Positions 11,235-22,380 of a stretch of DNA of 64,000 nt are shown here, one piece after another. Within the stretch, counting starts at the first letter, position 1. Each line of letters opens with the position of its first letter. The DNA lies in assembly GCA_039519185.1 (NCBI GenBank), contig CM076846.1, positions 125,616,182 through 125,680,181 on the forward strand. The letters are read 5' to 3'. Position numbers and translations under genes: made by a program. A model generated the notes under the pieces. The model was not told where the DNA came from, made no database searches, and was given only the letters and a program-made list of their open reading frames with translations. The DNA is from Astragalus membranaceus. Its lineage: Eukaryota > Streptophyta > Magnoliopsida > Fabales > Fabaceae.

Positions 11235-11709
11235 ATCCTAATAGACCTGGGTTATGGTCTCTTTCTCTAATCATAAAGCCTCAAGGTACAAGTGGGTGTG
11301 TGCGAAGGGTATTCCCTTAAAAAACTACCCCGCCTGCAAATGAAAATCCAGAACAGTCCAGACAATAGAAAGCAATAACATGTCCTCTACCCTAGGGTTC
11401 AATATCAATCAAATACAACTAATCTAGGGTGCCGACAACAATGCACTACTTACCTCAAGAAAGCGAGCAAAGAAGAAGGAGACATGACAAGAGAGGGGAA
11501 ATATGCATGAGGGAACTAAGCATTTTAAGCAAAGAAGTAACTATCTATTATTTTAAACAAAAGCAAACATAGAAGAAGAATGCATATGGATGCAACATGC
11601 TTATGAAAAAGAAGAAGAATAGAGGCAAAGCAAGATGTTCAAATCAATCACACAAACCACACACTTAATTAACTAGGCTTGACCCAGTTTTGAAAAAAAT
11701 GTTTTTTTA

Positions 11710-11728
11710 GTCCCCAGTGGAGTCGCCA
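11710..11728 (-). promoter_or_regulatory. Primer-binding site for tRNA-Arg (LARD-2)
   Basis: Minus strand TGGCGACTCCACTGGGGAC is complementary to the 3' end of a plant tRNA-Arg ending ...CCCCAGTGGAGTCG-CCA. It lies two bases inside the LTR end. tRNA-Arg priming is a known Ogre trait. Confidence 0.8.
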
Positions 11729-11730
11729 GC

Positions 11731-14700
11731 TGTTGCGCCCGAAAAAGTCCCCTAGGGAGAACCTTCCTCGTTCACAACTTTTCCTAAGACAATGAAGCCG
11801 CCACCAATATTTATTAAGGAAAATATTAGGAAAACCTTTTTTGGAAAGCGATTGGTCTTGCGAAACTAGATAATAGGGTTCGGGGATCGGTTACGCGCAG
11901 GGAAGGTGTTAGCACCCCACACGTCCTCTCTACTGAGAGGGAACCTTTAATTAAATGTGTGGTTTTAGTGTGTTGACTTGAAAATACTTAATTTTGCCTC
12001 TCTACTTCTTATTGAAAAATTCTTAACGAAAATCTTTATTTATTATGAAAAAGGGGGAAAAAAGGGTTTTTAGAAAAAAAAAACGCTTGACGGGACAAGA
12101 CCCGCTCCTACGTATCTCCCGGTGCGATGGAGAACTCAAAGCTACGTAGTTCTTTTTTGTCCTGAAAAGGGTTTTTGTCTTTTATCTTTTTAGTGAGTTT
12201 TCGAAATAGGGCAAGCATTTAGTGATTGATTAAACTAACCAAGGTTATGGGTAATCACCGCTAAGTACTCTTGAAAATGAGAGTCACTACCGCCAGTCAG
12301 ACGAACAAAGGTTCTGATTGACTATTAGTAGCGACTCGTTTTTATTTGTTCTTTTGAAAGGGGTTTTCGAAAGAGATTGATTGGCACGAATGATCAAACT
12401 AACAAAGGTTATGAGTGATCATCGCTTGTTGTTCTTTTGGGAAAAAGACATCGCCACCAATGGCTAGACGAACAAAGGTTCTGATTAGCCACTAGCGACG
12501 ATGGGTTGAAAATGTTTTTAGAAAGGAAAAGGTTTTCGTTCTGAAAATGATCTTGGTTTGCAGAAGCGATTCTTTTTTGTTATGAAAATAACTCTTTTCT
12601 TTTTGTTATGCAAATGCTAAACTTTTATGATTGCGCTTGACGAGAATGTGACTCGCTCCTACGTATCCCAAATGGGAATCAAAGCGACGTAGTTCTAACG
12701 AGCCTTGAAACTGAAAGGCTTTTTGCTTTGGTTTTGAAAGGTAAAGGACGTTCATAATGATCAAACTAACAAAGGTTATGGGTGACCATTACTAGAACCC
12801 ATTTAAGTGCATGTAAAAATCTCTTTTGAAAAATGAAAGCCTTCATGATGACCAAACTAACAAAGGTTATGGGTAGTCATCACTGGCACTTGCTATGACT
12901 TTTGATGTTTAGGAAAATATCTTTTGTAATTGAAAGCGTTTATGATAATCAAACTAACAAAGGTTATGGGTGATTATCACTAGTAGCTTACGCGTATGAA
13001 AACATCTTTTTTTTTTAACTTAGGCTCTTAGGACAATCAAACTAACAAAGGTTATGGGTGATTGTCACTAATTATCATTTTCATGCTGAGCTATTTAGAA
13101 AAGAAAAACAACGAATGCAAAAAGATTTGGAGATTCAAGCATGGCACAATCATTGAAATCGAATCCTTAGGCAAACAACAACATGGTCGTAACTTGCAAT
13201 TAATCTCATTTGAATTCTTGAGCAAATACTAGCCTAGACTACACATGTTAAACCACAACACATAAATAGGCAAAGAAGGAACTTGAATTGGGCATTAAGC
13301 AAAAATGCAAGAGTAGGCAAGATTGGACCTAAATGCACGTCTAATGGAAGACGCTAGGCGAGAACCATGCTCAAATATTTCTACAAAACGCAAGGGAATC
13401 TAAATGCACATCTAGTGGAAGATGCAATGTAAGGAATGAGCCTATCCAAGTATTAATGATTCCGCATGAGAGTAGACAAGGAAGTGATAGGCACAAATGA
13501 ATTCAAAAGAGTAACCAGGATCCAAAATATTAATGATTGAGATGCATTTTTCCTTCAACAACAACAATTATTCTAACATATTTACATAAGATGTAACTCT
13601 AAATGTAATGAAATGCTTAGTATGCAAAAACAAATTGACGATCTATGTTTTTGATGCTAAAACTTTGATGATGATGCTAAGATTCAAGAATATACCTTAA
13701 CTCCAAGCTAAATAAGCAAGAAATAAGATGAATGAGTGCTAAACCACTTGAATTTACTCTTTAACCTTCAACCTTGAGCTTGATTTTAGAAACTTGGAGA
13801 TGAATCTTTGAGAAGAATGCAAGAATGATGAGGGGGATGTTGAAGTAAAACAAAGGGTGTAAATAGCACTATGGGCTTTTAAGAAAATAGGATAAAAAAA
13901 GCAAAATGGGGTTGTATGTGAGTAAAACAAGGGGTGCAATTAGCTGTAGGGGTTGTATCATGAAAAGAGGGGTGGTGTGAAAAGCAGACAGCCCAGTTTG
14001 TTTGTTTTTTTTTGGACAGCTACCCCACGAAATGAAAGGCCTATGCTGAGGGGTTGTGTTTATTAAAAACAAGGGTGAAACTAACAATCTGATCTTAGAA
14101 CTAAAAAAACAAAATAAATAACTAAAGATATAACAATGTGATATATAAGGCAACAACATGACCAAAGAACCCTAATTTCATCTTTCCATCTCAGGCGCCG
14201 TTTCCATCCCTAACAGAGGAGAGAGGAAAAAAAATTTGAGAGGAGAGAGAGGAAGAGAAAACGAAGAGAGAGAGAGAGGAAGAGAAAGGGGGAAGAAGGA
14301 AAAGAGGGGGATGCGATGGAGGGAGGAGAGAGAACGACGTTCACGGTGGTGATGGGGGTGGAGGGGCGACGGTTTCGTAGTGGTGGTGACGGTGAGAGGG
14401 CGGTGGTGGTTGAGGAGAGAGAGGGTCGTTGGTGGTGAGGAGAGAGAGGGCTGTTGGTGGTGGTTGTTGTGTGGTTGTAGGAGGTGGCCATGGTGATTGT
14501 TGTTGTGTGGTTGTAGGAGGTGGCTATGGTGGTTGTTGTTTAGGTGGTGTTGGTGGTAGTTGTTGTGTGGTTGTAGGAGGTGGCCATGGTGGTTGTTGTT
14601 GTGGTGGTAGGAGGTGGCCATGGTGGTTGTTGTTTTTTCTTCTTCTCCTTCCCCCTGTGTGCGTGAGTGTTATGTTATTGATTTTGTTTTCCATTCTTTT

Positions 14701-15685
14701 TTTTTCCTACTGTCTTCCCTCCCCTCTTGTTTCTCTTTTCTTCCTCACTGTGTGTGTTGTGTGTGTTATTGTTAATTAACTTTCTTTCCTTTTTTTTGTT
14801 CCAGTGGCTCTCACAGTTCACCCCCCTCCTCCCCTTTTCTGATTTTCGTTTCCCTCTTTAATAGAGTTTCAGTTTTGATTATTTGTTGTTTTTGCCAGCT
14901 AGAACCTCTTGAAATGTCCCTCTCAAAGTCTAAGTCTATGATGCTGCATCTCTTGCTTTTTCTGATTCTCCCTTTGACCCTTCTTTGTTTCCTTATTTGA
15001 TGTTTGCTGGCATGGCTCATAAGAGCAGATGGTGCAGCAACTTCTTTGGTGAAAAAAGAAAAAATTTTGATAAAAGAGACTATAACATTTAGCCAAATAT
15101 AGAAGATGCTTTTCTTTTTTGTAATTTTCGTTTTATATATTTATTTTTTTTTTGTATTTTTTGTATTTTTAGACAGTTTGGACTCTAAACACTCCTAAAT
15201 TGTAATAAAAATAATATTTGACATTTTTGGACTATGAACTACTCAAAATAAATTAAAAAGGCAAATAAAGAATACTAAAAAAAAAGAATTAAGAAGTTGG
15301 GCCAAACACAAAACGAAAATGGGCCCGACTGAACAAAAGTGCTTAGAATGAAACCCAAATAGAAGAAATAGGCCCATTAAGCGATAAATACTAAAAAAAT
15401 GAATCGGAACCACGTTTGTAGGCCCAAATCAAAATGATAAGCCCAATAGTGAGAAAAGCGACTTAAATAAGCCCACTCAGGTTCAACTAGGCCCAAATAT
15501 CAAGATTAAACTGAAGAATGCGCGAAATGATCGATCATTCGCGCGCATGCCTAGCTTAAGTAACGGTATTTCGGCTTAATTGAACGGATAATTGAAATTG
15601 GCTTAAATTAAAAAACACGCTATTCTAACTACTCAAAATACAAAACAAGTGACTAAAAGAAGGCGGACAAAATTGGGGTATGACA
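11731..15685 (-). repeat. LARD-2 5' LTR (3.96 kb)
   Basis: Minus-strand ends are TGTCATACCCCAATTTTGTC (from 15685) and GGGCGCAACA (to 11731), the same termini as the LARD-1 LTRs but with much internal divergence. It contains eight ~80-95-bp degenerate repeats with AAACTAACAAAGGTTATG or GAACAAAGGTTCTG cores (12230-13060), repeated CTACGTATC/CTACGTAGTTC blocks, and a GGT-rich array. Gene-like frames here are repeat translations. Confidence 0.8.
14455..14640. repeat. GGT/GTT-rich tandem array in LARD-2 LTR
   Basis: About five ~40-bp units built on TGTGGTTGTAGGAGGTGGCC. The minus strand reads as His/Asn-rich repeats, which I take as a by-product. A GA-rich tract lies beside it (14212-14290). Confidence 0.85.
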
Positions 15686-18018
15686 CACACATGCCTCGTA
15701 AAATAAAACATCAAATCGAATATATAGAAATAATTCACCATGCAGCGGAAAAACATAAAGAAAGGTTCGACATCAGTTAACCAAAACAACCGTGGTAAAG
15801 TCTTAGCAACATAAAAATAATGAAGACTAATCAACTAGCGCCCCCTGAGTGTTACGTATCAGAAAGCAGACACCGACTCGACATTAGTGAAGGTACCTAG
15901 GCCTTCACTCGAAATCACCTGCACGTTACCCAACGTAGGAGTAACATTCAAACAGAAGAGAGTGAGATATCTTCAATATAATAGTGTAAATAATAAGGAA
16001 TATATTAGAATTTAACAGCTATATCTACCACTCTGTTACACTCGTCCAGTTACAACTACAACACCAAGGGTAAAACAGTCAATATCCACAGCAGGGGTAA
16101 AACAGTCAATATCAACATCAAGGGTAAAACAGTCAATATCATGAGATGCATGAATGCAGCCCCACCAATGGGCATAATGCATGCGGATCCATCATCACCA
16201 ATAATTTTCCTTGAGGGCACATCACCAATAAGACCGAAGTCTTCTGCTCACCAATAAGACCGAAGTCTCCACCAAATAAATGCATATGAGTTATGCGACA
16301 CCATGAATGCACCACAGACAAACACCAAAGATAGTCATAATAATGACACGCCAAAAATCACCCGGGGCCAACGACCCATCACCAATAAGATATCCCCAAA
16401 TAAAATAGACATTTTCACCATGTCATATTTTTCACCAAGTGGCGGACTTTTCACCAGTCACACCGAAAACTCACCAAGACATCGAAGATTTTCCAACACC
16501 GGGACAACTGACATTTTCCAAAATATTGAGGACAACGACCATTTCCAAAATAACAATTTTCTAAAAAACTCTTGAGACACCGAAACGCCTAAATGACACC
16601 AAAAACGACGCCTGAGACCAATGTCAGAAAAATAGTTCATACTGCCCAGAAATTAGAATATTCAGGTGGGCACCTGAATAAGCTTCAAGACACTTTTTGA
16701 AACGTTCAAAACGGACGTCCGAGTCAAAAGATACGACCAAAGCAAGATTGGGGAAAAACGCAACAAAACCAGAATCTGGCGCCCACAGGGGATCCGGGCG
16801 CCCAGCACACAGCAACACAGAGACAGAACTGGCACAACAAGAAACTGGCGCCCAGGAGCAGGGCGCCAAGACTCCTCAGGCATCACACACAGGAATCACG
16901 TGGAGCCACATTGGATCATCTTATTAACTCAAGGCACGGCGCCCAGGCGAAGGGCGCCTTCATCAGACACAGGACCAGGGCACACACATGGCGCCCATGG
17001 GCAGGGATCCGTTTCCTGCACACCAAAAACTCAGCACAAGGGTGCCTAGGGCGCCACTTCCAGACCACTTGAAACACAGAATTGGATATATGGACAAGCT
17101 AGGCATACACAGAGGATTAAGGGGAACAAGTTTCAGCAACATTGGGGTTCTACATCATACAGGAGCATGGCGCCCATGCACCGGGCGCCCAATTCAGCAC
17201 ACACAAAAAACTGGCACAGGGACACAGTGGCTGGGCGCCTAGGCGCCCATGACTAAGACATCAAAAACAGCAACAAGACATATGGCGCCCAAGGCGCCTA
17301 GGAACCCCCAAAATCAGAATTTTGCTAATCCAAACACCAAATAAAATCCACCAAACCCTCAATCATCAATATAATTTTTAATTATCATTATGGTCACCAA
17401 TTCTCACCAAACAAACACCAATAAATCATATACTCAAACACATGGCATGCAATTCACCTTAGCAACAATCAAAACACCAATCATGCGATTTTAACATAGG
17501 AATTTCTGATCACATATGACAATCACCATGGAATACATGCATAATTCGAAATCATCATACCAATTATCATGAAAATCACCCAATTGGCAACATAGTGCCA
17601 ATTCTTACATATACCCCATTATTCACCCAATTAGAGAGAAGAATCCCACTCTTACCTTGTAAATTGTAGAGTACTAGCACCTTGATCACGAATTGGCAAG
17701 ATCAAAACAGCAACCAAGCCTCCTCCTCTCCTTGCAATTTCGCCGTACGCTCCTCTCTTCTCCTCTCTATATTTTTGTTCTAATTTTTCACTTAAGGCAT
17801 ATGACTAAACCCTAAGGCCTTAAACCCCTCATCATACACGCCTACTATGGGTCCTTTCTTGGATCATGGGCTATCCATCTCACTAAATCCACTTCATTAA
17901 CTAGGCATCACCACCTTAATTAACATAAAACACCCCATTAATTATATTAATAAAATTACTCTAAATAAATAATTAAATATTTAATTAAATAAATTAATTA
18001 AATATTTGGGGCGTTACT
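15686..18018 (-). repeat. LTR or LTR fragment of a Tekay-like Ty3/gypsy element (solo)
   Basis: On the minus strand it starts GTAACGCCCCAAATATTTAA and ends ACGAGGCATGTGTG, a start usual for chromovirus (Tekay-type) LTRs in legumes. A splice-donor-like CAAGGTAAG occurs about 350 bp in. It holds three copies of GGGTAAAACAGTCAATATC (16069-16140) and the GGCGCC cluster. Exact ends and a target duplication are not clear, and the lineage call is from memory of such termini. Confidence 0.5.
16779..17303. repeat. Cluster of 14 GGCGCC palindromes
   Basis: Fourteen GGCGCC sites fall in about 525 bp of otherwise AC-rich sequence, often as pairs such as GGCGCCCAGG...GGGCGCC. Confidence 0.85.
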
Positions 18019-18330
18019 TGTAACAGCCCAGGTCCAACGCATTGGCCACCCCAGCACTATTACATCACGGTCTTCTCTACCCCCCTTGTAGAATTTTTGC
18101 CTTCCGTGGGAATCGAACCTTGCACCTGAGGCATAAGTGCAAGTTAAACACACCTCCCACTACCAATTGAGCGCGCGCTCAATTGGTAGTGGGTGGTGTG
18201 TTTAACTTGCACTTATGCCTCAGGTGCAAGGTTCGATTCCCACGGAAGGCAAAAATTCTACAAGGGGGGTAGAGAAGACCGTGATGTAACAGTGCCGGGG
18301 TGGCCAATGCGTTGGACCTGGGCTATTACA
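18019..18330. repeat. 312-bp near-perfect palindrome with tRNA-like arms
   Basis: Two 156-bp arms meet at 18174/18175 with no spacer and differ at four positions. Each arm, read outward from the centre, has an A-box-like GCTCAATTGGTAGTGG and a B-box GGTTCGATTCC about 45 bp apart, as in tRNAs and tRNA-derived SINEs. Outer ends read TGTAACAGCCC and GGGCTATTACA. It abuts the gag remnant of Tat-A. A head-to-head SINE dimer, a foldback element or an assembly artefact are all possible. Confidence 0.85.
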
Positions 18331-19272
18331 GAACCTAAAAATGATAAATTGGTTGCAAAAACATATACTTTTGATGTTTCTAAATGTGACGAAAAATTTG
18401 ATCTGTTAGTTGCTGATGGTCAAATTTTAGTGCCTAAAGGCCTAAAAACACCACCATTGGAACAAAGACAGAAAAGAGATTTTTGTAAATTTCATAACTT
18501 CTTGGGCCATAACACTGCTCGTTGTGTCATTTTCAGGGATTTGGTTCAAAAAGCATTGAACGAAGGAAGGCTCAAATTTGGAGACAAGCCAAAGCCTCCA
18601 ATAAAGATTGATGCAGATCCTCTACCAACAAACGAAGCAATGTATGTCGAAGTTGACATTACTATGGTCGAAGTTTTTGGTGATACTGCAGGAAAGGGTG
18701 TTGTGAAAAGAGCCACTGTAAGCTCCAAGGTTGACGTCGAAATGGTCACTGAAGACCAGTGTGATGACAAAATGAAGGTGGTTTACCCTAAGGCTGAAGA
18801 GGAATTGATCGATTTCCTCAATCGTTGCAAGATTAGCAACTCTGAGGTGATGCTATGTCCACGATGCAGTGCTGTTTTCGATAAGGAAGCTGCAAAGGAT
18901 CTGGAAAGTTTCAAACCCCAACCCAAACGCAAGGGGAAATGGGTCGACAAGGGACCCAAGTTCAGTTTCAATGACAGAGAGATACCTTACAAGGTTTCTT
19001 CGATCAAGAACACCCACAAAGAAAGGGTTAGAACTTATGTTCCACCTTCTCAATCTCCTGTCGAGAAATGGGTCCATTCTGGTGGGAGAAGTAATGGGTA
19101 TTATCCCATGTATTATGCTGGAAAGAACGCTGGCAACCAACAGAAGCCAGCAAAGATGGTTAAGGGTGGTGCTAGTACTAGTACAACTACCGAAAATAAG
19201 GCATCAAAAGCAAATAAATATGCCTACCGTAATAATTACAAGGGTAAAAACCCTATGACAAGAACACAATGA
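18331..19272 (+). pseudogene. gag: Tat-A gag, C-terminal part with zinc knuckle
   Basis: The open frame technically begins at 18193 inside the palindrome, but retrotransposon-like protein starts only at 18331 (EPKNDKLVAKTYTFDVSKCD). About 60 codons in is a variant zinc knuckle, FCKFHNFLGHNTARC, followed by VIFRDLVQKALNEGRLKF, the usual Tat/Ogre gag-to-protease lead. The tail is basic and low-complexity and ends in a TGA at 19270-19272, which is a single in-frame nonsense codon: the same frame continues into the protease. The N-terminal capsid part is missing, replaced by the palindrome. Confidence 0.8.
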
Positions 19273-20286
19273 CGAAGATATCAACGCCAGAAGAAAGTTA
19301 CTGCTGCTACAGGGGCAACATTAAGTGCTGACAAAGGAAAAGGTAAAGAGTTACCTTCAGAATCTCTTGAAATGACTAGAAAGCCAGCTACTGAAAGAAT
19401 TTTTCCTCCACTTTCTGCACTCAAAGAAGGCCTAAACTTGGACGAAGACATGGATTCAGATTTTGATGATTCTGAGCCAGATTTCGACGTCTTATGTAAT
19501 GTGGTCTCTATCCTGCCTGTGGAGTATGATGTGGTTTCTGAGGTCATTGACGTCGAAGAAGACTTCGATGAAGAAACTACATACAAGCCAATTTCCTACT
19601 GTGTGCTCAAAAATGGCTGCGTCGAAGAACAGCATGCAGTGTTCGAAAGACCAGATTGTGGGATGATGAATCATCTTAAACCTTTGTTCATTCAAGCCAA
19701 AGTGAATAACATAGGCGTGAATAAAATCTTGGTCGATGGAGGTGCTGCTGTGAACCTAATGCCTCAACATTTGCTAAGGAAAATTGGCAAATGTGATACT
19801 GATTTGAGGCCACACAACGTGGTTTTGACAAATTATGAAGGCAAAACTGGCCATTCACTTGGGGCCATAGAGGTCGAGCTTGCTGTGGGAAGCATCAAGA
19901 GATTAACCCTGTTCCTAGTGGTTCCATCGAAAGAAAATTATAATTTGCTACTAGGAAGGGAGTGGATCCATGGTGTGGGGGCAATTCCATCAGCTGTCCA
20001 TCAAAGATTGATCATATGGAGAGAGGATGGATTGGTCGAAAACATTGAAGGTGACCAGAGTTACTTCAAAGCAGAAGTTAACACAATAACCAGAAAGACC
20101 TTCGACAAACAATTGGCGAATATTGCGCCATGTTCTTCTTCTGACCTTGGTTATATAAACCAAGATAATGTTTTCTCTTCTGTCACACTCCACCCAAATT
20201 ACGGCTTTGTTTGGGACAGAGAGATTATGGATGAAGATAACCACCCAAGAGGCTTTGTCAAGCCTACTGGTTGGGATGGACCTTAA
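19273..20286 (+). pseudogene. pro: Tat-A aspartic protease region
   Basis: First Met at 19372. The acidic N-terminal stretch is linker. The retropepsin domain has the active-site strand ILVDGGAAVNLMP (residues about 120-132; Tat proteases use DGG where retroviruses have DTG) and the second conserved block NLLLGREWIHG about 75 residues on. The domain would cut the Gag-Pol polyprotein. It stays in the gag frame. A frame change occurs near 20275-20290 into the next block. Confidence 0.85.
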
Positions 20287-20885
20287 ATGGTTTGATGATT
20301 AAGCCCAGTACGTGGGATAGAATTACGGCTTATGCGGCCGAAAACAAAGAAAAAGCGGCTTTGGAAGCTGAATTAAATCAACAAATGGTTGCAGAAACCA
20401 GTGTAATCAGTGAAAAAGATTTGGTCGAAGACCGAAGGCTTGATTGTGTATATGATGACGAGCCTTTAGGTTTTGAAAATGACCCAATGGGTTCGACCAA
20501 AAGAATACAAGCACGAGATCCCTTGGAAGAAATTGACTTGGGAGATGGCTCTGTGAAAAGACCAACATATATCAGTGCGAAGATCGACAAGGAATTCAGA
20601 GTGCAAACTATTGAACTGTTGAAAGAATTCAGAGATTGCTTTGCTTGAGACTATAATGAAATGCCAGGGTTGAGTCGAGAAGTAGTAGAATTGAAGCCAC
20701 CTATTCGACCAGAAAAGAAGCCAGTGAAGCAGACACCAAGAAGATTTGCGCCAGAAATCTTGTCGAAGATTAAAACAGAAATTGAAAGGCTACTAAAGAG
20801 CAAGTTCAACAGAACTGCCAGGTATGTTGATTGGTTAGCTAATATAGTCCTTGTTAGAAAAATGGCACTCTTAGAGTTTGGATAG
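20271..20885 (+). pseudogene. Tat-A protease-RT linker and RT N-terminus
   Basis: Linker with LVEDRRLDCVYDDEPLGFEN, then the RT start (FRDCFA ... EMPGL) interrupted by a TGA at 20646-20648. In the same frame follow RPEKKPVKQTPRRFAPEIL and VDWLANIVLVRK, the beginning of the RT fingers. The frame is lost in an A-run near 20857. These are disabling breaks; the copy cannot make a polyprotein. Confidence 0.8.
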
Positions 20886-21436
20886 ATTTTAGGGATTTAA
20901 ATAATGCTACACCAAAAGACCAATACTCTATGCCTGTGGCAGAAATGCTAGTCGATTCAGCAGCGGGCTTCGAATATTTAAGTATGCTTGATGGTTATTC
21001 TGGTTATAACCAAATTTTTATTGCTGAAGAAGACGTATCAAAAACAGCGTTTCGTTGCCCAGGGGCATTAGGTGTTTATGAGTGGGTAGTTATGCCCTTT
21101 GGTCTTAAAAATGCTGGTGCTACATACCAAAGAGCAATGAATTCTATGTTTCATGATTTTATAAAAAACTTTATGCAAGTGTACATAGATGACATTGTTG
21201 TTAAGTCTTCATCAGAAAATGGTCATTTAGATCATCTTCGACAATCATTCGAAAGAATGAGAAAATATGGATTGAAAATGAATCCAATCAAATGTGCCTT
21301 TTGTGTTCGTGCAGGTGATTTTTTAGGCTTTGTTGTGCACAAAATTAAAAAGGCATTGAAATTCATCAAAATAAGACGAAAGCTATTTTGGAAACAAAAA
21401 CTCCTTCGACAAAGAAAGAATTACAATCATTACTAG
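20886..21436 (+). pseudogene. RT: Tat-A reverse transcriptase core
   Basis: Contains the conserved Ty3/gypsy RT blocks: LSMLDGYSGYNQI with the first catalytic Asp, KTAFRCPGALGVYEWVVMPF, GLKNAGATYQRAMN, and the YIDD active site in FMQVYIDDIVVKS (about residues 82-94 from the Met at 20930). The frame moves again in an A-rich stretch near 21345-21350. Sequence between 20886 and 20930 continues the core in this frame. Confidence 0.9.
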
Positions 21437-22380
21437 GAAAGATTAATTTCCTTATAAGGTTTATTTCAAATCTAAGTGGCAAGACTCAAATTTTCTCGCC
21501 ATTACTTCGACTGAAGAAGGAAGATGTTTTCAGATGGGAACCAAAACATCAAAAAGCTTTCGACAATATCAAGACATATTTGATGAAGCCTCCTATTTTG
21601 TTACCTCCTATTAGAAATAAGGCAATGAAATTGTATGTAGCAGCATCAGATATGTCAATAGGTAGTATGTTAGCACAAGAGGATGAAAATGGTGTCAAAA
21701 GAGCTATCTATTACCTTAGTAGAGTTTTAAATAATGCTGAAACTAGGTATCATCCAATAGAAAAATTGTGCTTATGTTTGTATTTTTCTTGTACAAAGTT
21801 AAAGCAATGTCTAAAGCCTATTGATGTGTATGTTTACTCGCATTACGATATCATTAAACATATGCTGGCGAAACCAATACTACATAGTCGAATTGGCAAA
21901 TGGGCTTTGGATTTATCAGAATATTCATTAACTTATCAGCCTTTAAAGGCCATTAAAGGACAAATTGTTGCTGATTTTATTGTCGATCACTCATTAGTCG
22001 AAGCAACATTAAATTTAGTGGATATTCGTCCTTGGAAGTTATATTTCGATGGTTCTAGTCATAAAAATGGTTCTGGAATTGGAATTCTAATTGTTTCTCC
22101 AATGAAAATACCAACAAAATATAAGTTTAAAATTAAAGAACTTTGCTCCAATAATGAGGCTGAGTATGAAGCCTTAATAACAGGACTTGAGATCTTGTTA
22201 GACTTGGGGGCAAAGAATGTCGAAATCCAAGGCGATTCTGAACTAGTTGTGAAGCAATTAACAAAAGAATATAAATGTATTAAAGAAAATTTAATTACAT
22301 ATTTTGTTGCTGCCAATGCTTTGTTAAAACACTTCCACAGTGTGAATATAAAGCATGTGCCTCGAATTGATAATCAATAG
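21388..22380 (+). pseudogene. RH: Tat-A RNase H and second (archaeal-type) RNase H
   Basis: The RT connection (LQSLLGKINFLIRFISNLSG) and first RNase H (KLYVAASDMSIGSMLAQ ... RYHPIEKLCLCL) occupy roughly residues 10-205. From about residue 215 a second RNase H follows with its own acidic residues: KLYFDGSSHKNGSG, NNEAEYEALITGLE, EIQGDSELVVKQL and VPRIDNQ. Two RNase H domains in series, the second of archaeal type, are diagnostic of the Tat lineage (Ogre and relatives). A TAG at 22378-22380 interrupts the frame; coding sequence resumes right after it (ANELAQIASGYK). Confidence 0.9.

Larger units (their letters stand above)
4451..15685 (-). mobile_element. LARD-2: decayed gag-pol-less Ogre-type element, minus orientation
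   Basis: Read on the minus strand it has a 5' LTR (15685 to 11731), a tRNA-Arg PBS (11728 to 11710) and an internal region matching LARD-1 (27713-34373) block by block, for example the stretch around 5890-5960 matching 29210-29280. Its 3' LTR is almost wholly deleted: only about 30 bases of LTR end (4451-4477, CCTAGGGGAGAACCTTCC) remain against Tat-A. No gag, RT or integrase motif is present; the longest frames are low-complexity. The sequence is rich in ATG/GATGATGAATG runs. A hAT MITE lies inside. No target duplication could be confirmed. Confidence 0.7.

Noticed and set aside
14178..14779. His/Asn-rich and Gly/Val-rich proteins
   Set aside because: Translations of a GGT-rich tandem array inside an LTR.
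15681..18025. Exact target duplication for the Tekay-like LTR
   Set aside because: No matching 5-bp flanks could be found for any choice of ends.
18175..18250. A functional tRNA gene
   Set aside because: A and B boxes are present but the arms do not make a proper acceptor stem and cloverleaf; treated as tRNA-derived repeat.
18193..18330. Apparent start of the 359-codon gag frame
   Set aside because: The first ~46 codons are translation of the palindrome arm, with no retrotransposon similarity.
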